Shown piece after piece: positions 36,452 through 44,733 of a stretch of 64,000 bases of DNA. Source of the stretch: Microbispora bryophytorum. GTDB lineage: Bacteria > Actinomycetota > Actinomycetes > Streptosporangiales > Streptosporangiaceae. Numbering within the stretch: position 1 is the first letter of the stretch; the number at the start of each line of letters is the position of its first letter. The notes under the pieces were generated by a model. That model ran no database searches. It was not told the DNA's origin and saw only the letters and a program-made list of their open reading frames with translations. Both the position numbers and the translations under genes were made by a program. The stretch is from assembly GCF_006874465.1 (NCBI RefSeq), contig NZ_VIRL01000006.1, positions 124,001 through 188,000 of the forward strand. Reading direction: 5' to 3'.

Positions 36452-36505
36452 GCGGAGGGCGCCATCATCGAGGAGCTGTATCGCGAGCACTGGGCGCTCG
36501 TGTGC
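36452..36505 (+). pseudogene. possible remnant of an ECF sigma factor N-terminus
   Basis: In one frame this stretch reads EGAIIEELYREHWALVCG, resembling the start of ECF sigma factors (LYREHW-type region 2). It has no start codon of its own. The similarity stops and the frame then runs into TGA at 36566-36568. It overlaps the start of the next small frame in a different phase. This fits a decayed gene, but the match is short. Confidence 0.25.
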
Positions 36506-36723
36506 GGGTCCGTTGGGTCGGCATCCTCAAGGACTACGACGACGACAACCTGCACGACTTCGATCTGAGCCTGGCGCGGCTGCGCAAAGCCGCCGACGAC
36601 GGCCTGGTCTACGCCTACGTGGACTCGTTGGTCACGATCGGGGAGCTGCGCAAGATCATCGAGGATCCGCTGGTGAGGACGGTCCGCGTGGCGGACGTCG
36701 CCTACGATCTCGAACGGCCCTGA
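36502..36723 (+). CDS. small hypothetical protein
   Basis: Encodes 73 aa from GTG 36502, acidic and helical (KDYDDDNLHDFDLSLARLRKAADDG...ELRKIIEDP). I recognise no family. Codon bias is gene-like and no antisense gene explains it, so it may be real. There is no convincing ribosome site, and it begins inside the sigma-like remnant in another frame. It might therefore be the intact tail of a larger, damaged gene. Confidence 0.4.
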   Translation: MRVRWVGILKDYDDDNLHDFDLSLARLRKAADDGLVYAYVDSLVTIGELRKIIEDPLVRTVRVADVAYDLERP

Positions 36724-37031
36724 GACGGCCGGTTCGCGCAAAAGCGGTGGTCATGGCGTGAGCGGCATCACCCGCCACACCTCTCCCTCTGGTCAGATCC
36801 TCCATGTCCGGCGGAAACGCTTGGGCCAACTGCCCTAGACGCATTCATGAGGCTCGGTGAAGCATCGAAATGAGGCCGTTTGGCGCATAATCGCCGTTCG
36901 AATCCCTTTTCGCGACAATCTCATCAGTGCCGTCATACGGCACGGCGGACGGGAAGGCGGCCGAAATCGGGCACCGGGAAAAGCCCAGGTGACCTGACCT
37001 GGTGAGGCCCGATCGGGCCCAAGGGGGAACC
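36724..37031. promoter_or_regulatory. leader region of the Gln/Ser-rich secreted protein gene
   Basis: 308 bp without a gene. It contains GTGCCG-TCATA-CGGCAC (36927-36943), CCAGGT-GACCTG-ACCTGG (36985-37002) and the perfect 14-bp palindrome GGCCCGATCGGGCC (37006-37019) just before the ribosome site. The last two could be operators or an RNA fold controlling the next gene. The stretch around 36860-36920 is relatively AT-rich and may hold the promoter. Confidence 0.4.
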
Positions 37032-37739
37032 ATGCATCGGAAATCCAGACAGCTGGCTCTCGCGGCGATTTTCGCCTCGACGCTCACGGCCGGCGGAATC
37101 GCGCTGCTCGGCGGCACCGCCTCCGCGGCCACGATCGAGCCCGGCGGTTCGGTGCGGGCGACGTCGTACACCACCACCGTCAGCGAGCCGCTGCTGGTGA
37201 CCGAGTCCGCACCCGTGGCCGGGACGGTGTCGATCGGCGCGCCGACGATCACTGTCGCGCAGTTCCCGGCGCAGTGGTCCGCCGCGCAGTACGCCGGTTC
37301 GAGTCTGCCCAGCGGTTCGATTCTGCGGAGCGAGGCGTTCCCGGGCATGGGCGCGTCGATGGAGCAGACGGCGGAGGAGGTCCGGCAGAGCATCCGGGAC
37401 GAGGCGAGCAGCGCCAGCCAGCAGATCATGCAGGAGGCCGCGGGCGCGCAGCAGCGCATCGAGCAGATGTCCCAGCGCGCGCAGCAGCAGGTGTCGGAGC
37501 AGGAGCAGTCCCAGTCGCAGTCACAGTCACCGTCACAGTCACAGTCGTCGGCGGGCGAGTCGCAGACCTCCTCGCTGCCGGAGAGCGCTCCGGGCAGCGC
37601 TCTGGGCAGTGCTCCGGAGAACGTCCCGCCCGAGATCTCGGGTCCGGAGAGCGCCCCGCCGGAGGGCATCCCGCCGGCGTCGACTGAGTCGTCCTTCTCG
37701 TCCTCCTCCGAGTCGTCCTCCTCGGGGGAGTGCCAGTGA
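37032..37739 (+). CDS. secreted Gln/Ser/Pro-rich protein
   Basis: Encodes 235 aa. AAGGGGGAA precedes the ATG. A signal peptide (about 1-33, ending GGTASAA) is followed by a Val/Thr-rich part, a Gln/Glu-rich helical segment (about 115-160, QQIMQEAAGAQQRIEQMSQ), then QSQSQSPSQSQS and Ser/Pro/Glu-rich repeats ending in a lone Cys (SSGECQ). No lipobox or sorting signal is seen. I recognise no family. It sits alone between terminators, 350 bp before the secretion-like operon, so it could be a cell-surface partner; this is speculation. Confidence 0.7.
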   Translation: MHRKSRQLALAAIFASTLTAGGIALLGGTASAATIEPGGSVRATSYTTTVSEPLLVTESAPVAGTVSIGAPTITVAQFPAQWSAAQYAGSSLPSGSILRSEAFPGMGASMEQTAEEVRQSIRDEASSASQQIMQEAAGAQQRIEQMSQRAQQQVSEQEQSQSQSQSPSQSQSSAGESQTSSLPESAPGSALGSAPENVPPEISGPESAPPEGIPPASTESSFSSSSESSSSGECQ

Positions 37740-37760
37740 GGGCGCGGGCGTAGTTCGCGG

Positions 37761-37793
37761 CACGACGGCTCCGCTCCGCGCGGGGCCGTCGTG
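37761..37793 (+). terminator. terminator after the Gln/Ser-rich protein gene
   Basis: CACGACGGCTCCG (37761-37773) pairs with CGGGGCCGTCGTG (37781-37793) over 13 positions with one G-U pair and a 7-nt loop. It lies 21 bp after the stop codon. Confidence 0.7.
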
Positions 37794-38091
37794 GCGTGCA
37801 CGGTCGCTTTCGTTATGCCTGCGAGCTGCGAAGACAGCAATAGGTGGCGGTTAGGTAATCGATGCCCCCGCTGGCCAGGCGTAACGTGCTTTTCCACGGA
37901 GTGGATAGATGTGGGGCGCCTCTGCGGGATGTAGACCTGGTTTGCTCGGTCGCGGCGATGCTTGCACCATGGGCGTGGCTTACCTGGAAGAATTGGTGAG
38001 ACCGCTAGGGTGAATACATCAATGCGGTTAACCGGATCGAGAGCAAGAGGAAACCGCGCCAGCCGGAGGGATCGGCGCGAGCGGAGGCGTG
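37794..38091. promoter_or_regulatory. leader region of the secretion/conjugation-like operon
   Basis: About 300 bp without a gene before the first operon gene, AT-richer than average. It has the perfect palindrome CGGTTAACCG (38025-38034) 57 bp before the ATG, and a TAGGGT hexamer (about 38006-38011) that could be a -10 box. No clear -35, origin or att-like repeat is seen. Confidence 0.35.
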
Positions 38092-39102
38092 ATGGCTCGC
38101 AGGTCAGACGTCCAGCAGGATCCGCGGATCGCTGGCGACCCTGACCCGTACCCATTGGAAGGCTTCGAGGCGACGAGCGCCGCGCACGGCACTGCCCCCC
38201 GCCGCAGAGGCTGGAGTGGCGGTGGAGGCCGCTGGCTCGTCTGGACCGGGCGGGTCATCCTCTGGGCACTGATCGTCGTCATCCTGGTCAACGGCATACG
38301 CGCCCCGTTGGAACGGCTGGCGGGAGACGATCAGCCCACCACGACGCCGACCGGCACGGTCACCTCCGGATTCCCGGCGACGCAGGCGGCGGCCTTCGCC
38401 AACCAGTTCGCGGCGGTCTACCTCAACTACGACGCGGCCACCCCCCAGCAGCGCGCGGAACGGCTGAAGTCGTTCCTGCCGGAAGGCGCCGACGAGCAGT
38501 TCGGCTGGAACGGGTACGGGCGGATGTCGGCGGGGGCCTTCCAGTTCGCCGGGATCGACCTGATCGACGACCACAACGCCCGGGTGACCGTGACGTACCA
38601 GTCGGGGGGCAGCCGCGGTCTGCTGTCCGTGCCGGTCTATTACGACAACGGCGGGTTCGTGGTCTCGGCCCAGCCGGCTCTGCTGCCCGCCCCGGGCCCG
38701 GCGGGCCTGCCGCAGCTCCCGGACCCCGACCGCGACTCCGCCACCGAAGCCGAACTGCGTCCCCAGCTCGAAGGCTTCTTCAAGGCGTACGCCGCGGGCA
38801 ACCAAGTGGACCTGCAGCGCTACGTCGCGAGCGGGGTGACCGTCAACGGGTTCAACGGGGAGTTCACCCTCGCCGAACTGAAGGACGTCGTGGTGCCGCC
38901 GGACGGCGCCGACAGCAGGAAGGTCACGGCGGTGGTCGTGTGGGCGGTGGCGTCCGGACAGTCGACGGCGGTGGCGAGCCCGTCGCAGGATCCGGCGGCG
39001 CAGCCCGCCGGTCTTGAGCAGGCCTACCAGTTAACGATTGAAAAGCAGGGCGGCAAGTGGTTCGTCAGGGACATCCAAGGTGCGAACCGGTCCGTGGGGT
39101 AG
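38092..39102 (+). CDS. TcpC/VirB8-like conjugal transfer protein 1
   Basis: Encodes 336 aa: a short basic cytoplasmic N-terminus, one transmembrane helix (about 47-68, WTGRVILWALIVVILVNGI), then two NTF2-like extracytoplasmic domains (about 95-190 and 215-330), the layout of TcpC/VirB8 assembly-factor proteins. ATG 38092 follows GGAGG; a GTG one codon earlier is too close to it. It heads a tight co-oriented operon. A second protein of this type is encoded at 47242. In Gram-positive conjugation systems TcpC localises at the membrane and contacts the channel and ATPase. Confidence 0.8.
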   Translation: MARRSDVQQDPRIAGDPDPYPLEGFEATSAAHGTAPRRRGWSGGGGRWLVWTGRVILWALIVVILVNGIRAPLERLAGDDQPTTTPTGTVTSGFPATQAAAFANQFAAVYLNYDAATPQQRAERLKSFLPEGADEQFGWNGYGRMSAGAFQFAGIDLIDDHNARVTVTYQSGGSRGLLSVPVYYDNGGFVVSAQPALLPAPGPAGLPQLPDPDRDSATEAELRPQLEGFFKAYAAGNQVDLQRYVASGVTVNGFNGEFTLAELKDVVVPPDGADSRKVTAVVVWAVASGQSTAVASPSQDPAAQPAGLEQAYQLTIEKQGGKWFVRDIQGANRSVG

Positions 39103-39152
39103 CGCATGCCCGGCAAAGACATCGCTGATCCATACCCCCGGGAGGGCGAGAG

Positions 39153-39440
39153 TTGATACTGAAGACCATCGCGGACCACGTCCTTGATCTTGCCGCGCCG
39201 TCACCGGCGCCGACGACGGGCATCAACACCGAAGGTCTCGCCGACTTCCTCCGAAAGTTCTTCGCTCCGCTCTTCCTCGCGGTCGTCTCCGTCGTGGCGA
39301 TCTTCTTCCTCTTCACCCGCGAGATCACCAGGTTCGTGCAGTTCATCATCCTGGCGATCGCGATCGGCGTGATCTTCTACGTTCCCAACATCATCGAGGT
39401 GACGGCGAAGGCGATCGCGGGCGCACTTGGCATCAAGTGA
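39153..39440 (+). CDS. small TcpD-like membrane protein
   Basis: Encodes 95 aa from TTG 39153, preceded by GGAGGGCGAG. Two hydrophobic helices (about 36-58 and 61-85) flank a short charged turn (TREITRF). The position, between a TcpC-like and a TcpE-like gene, is where small TcpD/ORF-type membrane subunits occur in Tn916/pCW3-like transfer modules. The assignment rests on size, topology and position. Confidence 0.65.
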   Translation: MILKTIADHVLDLAAPSPAPTTGINTEGLADFLRKFFAPLFLAVVSVVAIFFLFTREITRFVQFIILAIAIGVIFYVPNIIEVTAKAIAGALGIK

Positions 39441-39462
39441 TCGGGCGGAGAGGAGGTTCGGG

Positions 39463-42225
39463 GTGGATCTGCCCACATATACCAATATCTGGCGTATTGA
39501 GAAGCGGCTGTACAAGCTGTACGACCTACGACTGCCAATGCCGCTTCCGGTCGTCTGGATCGGTGTGTTCGTGGGTGTCTCCGTGCCGTGGTGGGTCTTC
39601 CTCTACCTGATCGGACTGCCGTTCGCGGCACCCTGGCACGTCATCTACCTCGTTCCTCCGGGCGTGCTCACCTGGCTCTCCACCCGTCCCGTCATCGAGA
39701 GCAAGCGCCTCACCGAACTGCTCCAGTCGCAGCTCCGCTACATGAGCGAGCCGCGGACATGGTGCCGCATGGCCCCGTTCGACGAGCCGGACGAGGTCGC
39801 CTTGACGGCGCGTGTCTGGCGGACCACGCCACCGGCCGCGGCGGCGCACGCCAGAGCGACGCGCAGGGCGCGCCGCGCGGTCTCGGTCAAGGTGCCCGTC
39901 CCGAAGGTCTCCAGGACCGGCGCACGGGCGGTCTCGCCCGCCGCCGCGCGGGTGGGCGCGCACCAGGTGGACCCCTCGCGAGTCGTACGCCCGGCCGTGG
40001 CGGCCGCGGCGGCGGCCGCCGCACCGGTCACCGCACCGCTCACCGACACACCCCCCGCCACTGCCTCCCGCAGCGGTGCCGCCGCCCGGGCCGGCGCCAC
40101 CGGTGAGCGTGTCTTCCGCCTCGCGGAACCGCCGGCAGCGCCCGCGCCGCCGGCACCGCCCGCACCGCTCGCACTGTCGCTGCCGCCCGCGCACGCGGCG
40201 GAGCCGCAGACCGGTCTCGGCACCGGCCCGGATCGCGAACACGAGCCGCACGAGGGACACGGCGAGGGACACAGCGGGGGACATGACGCCCACGAGAAGA
40301 GCCATGAGAGCCCTGTGCAGGTCCCGGTGCAGGTCCCTGTGCGGCAGGAGCCCCCGGCCGCTCCCTCCGAGGCTTCGGAGGATGCCGCGGTCCCGCCCAT
40401 CGGCACCGAGACGCTGCGCCGCCTGCGCCGGCTCGCCGCTTCGGCCGAACCCCACGCCGTACGGCCGTCCGATGTCGTCTCCTCCATCGATCCGACCACG
40501 GTAGAGCCCGCGCACGAGGAGCGTCCTCGCGACGAGCGTGCGCGCGACGCCGAGCCCGGCGGGGAGAGCGCAGACACCGCAGAGAACGCAGGCACCACGG
40601 AGAACGCAGGCACCACGGAGAACGCAGGGGCGCCGCAGGGGTCCGAGGCGGAGTCCGCGCCCGGGGAGCCCGCCGACGACGTGGACCGGGAGAACACGGC
40701 GCAGCGGGACGCCGCGGCCCTTGAGCAGCATCGCAAGGGCCGCCCGCCGAGGCTCGTGCGCCCCCGCCTGCCGGGCGGCACAGGGGACGAGCCGGCGGCC
40801 TGGGCGGCCTCGGAGGACACGGAGCCGGACGAGGACGCACGGGCCGGACGCGCCGGACGGGCCGCGACGGACGTCACCACCGAGCACGCACCGGCGGCCA
40901 CCGCCTCGGTCACCCCCGCCTCGGTCGCCCCCGCAGCTTCCGATGCTTCCGCGCAGGACACGCCCACCTGGATCAGGCCGTCCCGCGCGCCGCAGGAGGT
41001 GCCGGACGACGCCGCTTCCGCTGCGTCCCCTGCCCCGCACCCTGCTGAGCCCCCTGCCCCGCACCCCGCCATCCACCCTGTTGCGCCCCTTGCCGCGTAT
41101 CCCGCGCGCGAGGGGACGCATGCGCCCGGGTCCAGGCCGTACGAGAGCGCCAGGGGCAAGGGGGACGTGACGCCGCCCCCGGCCGGTCCGGCGGGAGTGT
41201 CGATCCGAGCCGTGCCCTCGGGGCCCCGCGCGACCGGCCCGGCCGGTCCGGCCCGGCCGTCGCTGCCCGCTCCGGGAACGGCAGTCCCCGGCAGGCCGGC
41301 GCACGAGGAGCCGCCGCGGCTGCGCCGCGTCGAGGCCGTGGTCGGGCGCGACACCTCGGGCGGCTGGCGGCGCCTGGCGCAGGTCGTCGTGGGCGGCAGC
41401 CGTACGGACGGCATGGAGGTCGACGAGGCCCGGACCCGCATCCCGCTCACCACGAGCAGGCGGATCATGGTGCTCGGCTGCACGGGGGGCGCCGGGCAGA
41501 CCACCACGGCGTTAATGCTGGGCCACACGCTGGCCCGTCACCGCGATGACCGTGTGCTCGCGCTCGACGCGAACACCGGAGAGGACACGCTCACGACGAG
41601 GATCGCCGCCGAATCCCCCGAGACGCTGAGCTCGCTGATCGAGAGCGCGGAAGAGGTGACCGGCTACCTCGGCATGCGGGCGTACACCACGCGCTGCGAA
41701 TCAGGACTGGAGGTCGTCGGGGCGGACACCGACGACCGGGTGACGCAGCGCCTGGCGGAACGCGCGTTCCTGGCCGACTGGCGCAGGACCCTCGCCGCGC
41801 TCGACCGGCACTACCGGCTTACCGTGATCGACCCCGCGGCTGCGCTGGCGGCCCGGCTCCTGCCGTACGCCGACCAGCTCGTGCTGGTCGCCCCCGCGAG
41901 CGAGGACGCCTCCGAGGCGGTGGCGATGACCTACGAGTGGCTCGACGGGCACGGCTGCTCCGACCTGCGACGCCGCGCCGTGATGGTGATCAACGGCGTG
42001 AGCCGTCGCAGCCTCCCCGACGTGGAGCAGGCCGAGGCGGTGGCCAGCGGCCGCTGCCGGGCGATCGTCCGGGTGCCCTGGGAGGACGAGCTGGCCCCCG
42101 GGCGGCCGGGACCGGTCGACGTCAATCACCTCCGAATGGGCGGCCGCAGGGCGTACGTTGCGCTTGCGGGAGTGATCGTGAGCGGCCTGGCGGCTGTCCA
42201 GGCCAAGCAGGAGGTGGCCAGATGA
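39463..42225 (+). CDS. TcpE-like membrane protein fused to a MinD/ParA-like domain
   Basis: Encodes 920 aa from GTG 39463 (AGGAGG upstream). Residues 1-110 form a TcpE domain (DLPTYTNIWRIEKRLYKLYD, two helices, then ESKRLTELLQSQLRYM). About 110-650 is a low-complexity Ala/Pro/Glu region with His-rich (GHGEGHSGGHDAHEK) and ENAGTT repeats. About 665-915 is a MinD/ParA-like domain: TGGAGQTTTA in the P-loop position, LALDAN, TVIDPA, VMVINGVSR. Both lysines of a deviant Walker A (KGGxGKTT) are replaced, so ATP hydrolysis is doubtful. It may link the membrane channel to a cytosolic partner. Confidence 0.85.
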   Translation: MDLPTYTNIWRIEKRLYKLYDLRLPMPLPVVWIGVFVGVSVPWWVFLYLIGLPFAAPWHVIYLVPPGVLTWLSTRPVIESKRLTELLQSQLRYMSEPRTWCRMAPFDEPDEVALTARVWRTTPPAAAAHARATRRARRAVSVKVPVPKVSRTGARAVSPAAARVGAHQVDPSRVVRPAVAAAAAAAAPVTAPLTDTPPATASRSGAAARAGATGERVFRLAEPPAAPAPPAPPAPLALSLPPAHAAEPQTGLGTGPDREHEPHEGHGEGHSGGHDAHEKSHESPVQVPVQVPVRQEPPAAPSEASEDAAVPPIGTETLRRLRRLAASAEPHAVRPSDVVSSIDPTTVEPAHEERPRDERARDAEPGGESADTAENAGTTENAGTTENAGAPQGSEAESAPGEPADDVDRENTAQRDAAALEQHRKGRPPRLVRPRLPGGTGDEPAAWAASEDTEPDEDARAGRAGRAATDVTTEHAPAATASVTPASVAPAASDASAQDTPTWIRPSRAPQEVPDDAASAASPAPHPAEPPAPHPAIHPVAPLAAYPAREGTHAPGSRPYESARGKGDVTPPPAGPAGVSIRAVPSGPRATGPAGPARPSLPAPGTAVPGRPAHEEPPRLRRVEAVVGRDTSGGWRRLAQVVVGGSRTDGMEVDEARTRIPLTTSRRIMVLGCTGGAGQTTTALMLGHTLARHRDDRVLALDANTGEDTLTTRIAAESPETLSSLIESAEEVTGYLGMRAYTTRCESGLEVVGADTDDRVTQRLAERAFLADWRRTLAALDRHYRLTVIDPAAALAARLLPYADQLVLVAPASEDASEAVAMTYEWLDGHGCSDLRRRAVMVINGVSRRSLPDVEQAEAVASGRCRAIVRVPWEDELAPGRPGPVDVNHLRMGGRRAYVALAGVIVSGLAAVQAKQEVAR

Positions 42226-42255
42226 GGGGCGAGCGAGGAAGCTGGTGAGAGGTCG

Positions 42256-44733
42256 ATGAGCAGGGCGCGCAGTCGCCTCGCGGTGCGTTACTTCGACGAT
42301 CGCGTTCTCCTCACCGACTCGGCGGCGTGGGCCTACTTCCGGCTGCCGACGGTGAGCTACGAGTTCCTCACCCCCGAGGAGCGCGAGGCGCTGGCCACCA
42401 ACGTCACGATCGCGCTGGCGGCGATCAGGATGCCGGACGCCGAGGTGCACCTGCGGATCGCGCACCGGGCCTACCCGGCGGCGGAGTGGGCGATGGCGCT
42501 CAACTCGACCTCCGACGAGGGCCAGGGCTGGCGGGAGTACCTGGAGGAGATGTACCGCCACGTCTGGGCCAAGGACTTCTGGAGCAAGGAGATCTACCTC
42601 GGCGTACGGCTCGGGCCGCGCGGCGCACAGCTCGGCACCGGCGTGCTGGCCCAGCTCTTCGGCTTCTACCAGCGCAGCGAGAAGGCCCTCGGCATCGAGG
42701 ACGACCACGTGCCGGACAAGGAGATCACCCGGTGGACCGAGGCCGCCGAGCGGCTCGGCCGGGCCCTGGCCTCCAGCGCGTTGTACGCCCGCCACGCCAC
42801 CTCTTCGGAGATCGCCTGGCTGTTCCAGCACGCGGCGGCGGGCGGCCTCGGCGAGCCGCTGGCCTCGGCCACGCCGCGCCGCAGGTGGGGCAAGGGCGAG
42901 ATCGAGGCGCTGGTCGAGGGGCAGATCCACAACGGCCGGTCCCTGCTGAGGATCGAGCAGCCGGCCGGAGACTCCTACACCGCGCACCTGTCGTTCGCCC
43001 GGTTCCCCGATCTCATGCCGTTCCCCGACGGCGAGCCGTGGCTGCACTTCGCCGACCAGTTGCCGTTCCCGGTGGAGATTTCCAGCCGGATGCGGCTGAT
43101 CCCCCCGGTCAGGGCGAGCAAGGATGTGGCGCGCAAGCTGGCCCACGCCCGCGACATGGACATCCACATCCGTGAGGCGGGCGCGGAGGCGCCGCTCGCG
43201 CTGGCCGAGCAGATCGACGCCGCCCGCATGCTGGAGCACGGCATCACCAAGGAACGGCTGCCGTTCGTGTACGGCTGGCATCGGCTGAGCGTCAGCGCGC
43301 CGACCGAGGAGATGTGCGTCCAGCGGGTCGAGGCCGTCGTGGAGCACTACCGCGACCTCGGCATCGACGTCGTCAACTCCACCGGCGACCAGTTCTCGCT
43401 GTTCTGCGAGGCCCTGCCGGGGGAGCGGCTGCGGGTCAACGCGTACGCCCAGCGGCAGCCGCTGCGCACGATCGCGGGCGGCATGGCCACCGCGACCGTC
43501 GAGCTCGGCGACCGGGTGGACGAGTCGAACGCCGGATGGATCGGGCCGTACGTCGGGGAGACGCTGGGGCGGGCGCGCAGCATCGTGCACTTCGACCCGC
43601 TCGTCGCGGCGGCGCGCAACCGCCCGACCGCCATCGCCATCACCGGAGAGCCGGGCGGCGGCAAGACCACGCTCGCGCTGCTGCTGATCTACCAGATGGC
43701 GCTGCGCGGCGTCACGATCGCGGTCATCGACCCCAAGGGCGACGCCGAGTCGCTCGTACGGCTGCTGCGCAACCGGGGCCGCAAGGCCAGGATCATCCCG
43801 CTGGGGTCGGCCGCGCCGGGCCTGCTCGATCCGTTCTCGTTCGGCGACGACATCGCGACGAAGAAGACGATGGCGACCGAGACCCTGCGGCTGCTGCTGC
43901 CGAGGATGTCGGAGGAGCGCGAGTCCGCCATGATCCAGGCGGTCGCCGCGGTCTCCAACGAGCCCGACCCCTCGCTGGGCAAGGTGGTGGACCACCTGGA
44001 GCAGTCCACCGACCCGGCGTCCAAGAACCTCGGCGCCGTGCTGCGGTCGATGTCGGAGATGCACCTGGCCAGGCTGTGCTTCGACGCCTCGGGCGGCGAG
44101 CAGATCGACACCGAGGGCTGGACGACCGTGTTCACGCTGGGCGGCCTCACGCTGCCCGATGTAATGACGGTCAGGGACGACTACTCCTACGAGCAGCGGC
44201 TGTCGGTCGCGCTGCTCTATCTGGTGTCGCAGTTCGCGCGCCGCCTGATGAACGGGCTCGACCGGCGCACGCCGAAGGCGATCTTCCTCGACGAGGCGTG
44301 GGCGATCACGTCCACCCCCGAGGGCGCCAAGCTCGTGCCGGAGGTCTCCCGGATGGGCCGCTCGCGCAACACGGCGCTCGTCCTGGTATCGCAGAACGCC
44401 GGTGACCTGCTCAACGAGCAGGTGACCAACTGTCTGTCGTCGGTCTTCGCGTTCCGTTCGACGGAACGCGTGGAGGTCGGGCACGTGATGGAGCTCCTCG
44501 GCGTGGATCCGTCGGAGGAGCACAAGGCGGTGCTGCGCTCCCTGGGCAACGGGGAGTGCGTCTTCCGGGATCTGGACGGCCGGGCCGGCCGTATCGGGGT
44601 GGACCTTATCTCGGAGGAACTGCTGCGCTGGCTTGACACCAATCCGACACACGACAAACCAAACGAGAACGTGCATGATCTTCTTGATGGGGGCTCCGGT
44701 CGGTCGGGGGTCGCGCAGGAGGTGCGATCGTGA
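42256..44733 (+). CDS. VirB4/ConE-like secretion ATPase
   Basis: Encodes 825 aa. An N-terminal VirB4-type region (about 1-420) leads to a RecA-like motor: Walker A GEPGGGKTT (about 464-472), VIDPKGDAESL, Walker B IFLDEAW (about 675), and SQNAGDLLNEQVTN (motor motif). VirB4 proteins energise assembly and transport in type IV secretion. All catalytic motifs are intact, unlike the MinD-like domain encoded just upstream. It overlaps the next gene by 4 bp (GTGA). No VirD4/TcpA coupling protein lies nearby, so this would be the operon's only functional motor. Confidence 0.92.
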   Translation: MSRARSRLAVRYFDDRVLLTDSAAWAYFRLPTVSYEFLTPEEREALATNVTIALAAIRMPDAEVHLRIAHRAYPAAEWAMALNSTSDEGQGWREYLEEMYRHVWAKDFWSKEIYLGVRLGPRGAQLGTGVLAQLFGFYQRSEKALGIEDDHVPDKEITRWTEAAERLGRALASSALYARHATSSEIAWLFQHAAAGGLGEPLASATPRRRWGKGEIEALVEGQIHNGRSLLRIEQPAGDSYTAHLSFARFPDLMPFPDGEPWLHFADQLPFPVEISSRMRLIPPVRASKDVARKLAHARDMDIHIREAGAEAPLALAEQIDAARMLEHGITKERLPFVYGWHRLSVSAPTEEMCVQRVEAVVEHYRDLGIDVVNSTGDQFSLFCEALPGERLRVNAYAQRQPLRTIAGGMATATVELGDRVDESNAGWIGPYVGETLGRARSIVHFDPLVAAARNRPTAIAITGEPGGGKTTLALLLIYQMALRGVTIAVIDPKGDAESLVRLLRNRGRKARIIPLGSAAPGLLDPFSFGDDIATKKTMATETLRLLLPRMSEERESAMIQAVAAVSNEPDPSLGKVVDHLEQSTDPASKNLGAVLRSMSEMHLARLCFDASGGEQIDTEGWTTVFTLGGLTLPDVMTVRDDYSYEQRLSVALLYLVSQFARRLMNGLDRRTPKAIFLDEAWAITSTPEGAKLVPEVSRMGRSRNTALVLVSQNAGDLLNEQVTNCLSSVFAFRSTERVEVGHVMELLGVDPSEEHKAVLRSLGNGECVFRDLDGRAGRIGVDLISEELLRWLDTNPTHDKPNENVHDLLDGGSGRSGVAQEVRS

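Noticed and set aside
39620-41304. Minus-strand frames opposite the TcpE-MinD linker
   Set aside because: Low-complexity Arg/Gly/Ser shadow of the Ala/Pro-rich linker, with no ribosome sites or domains.
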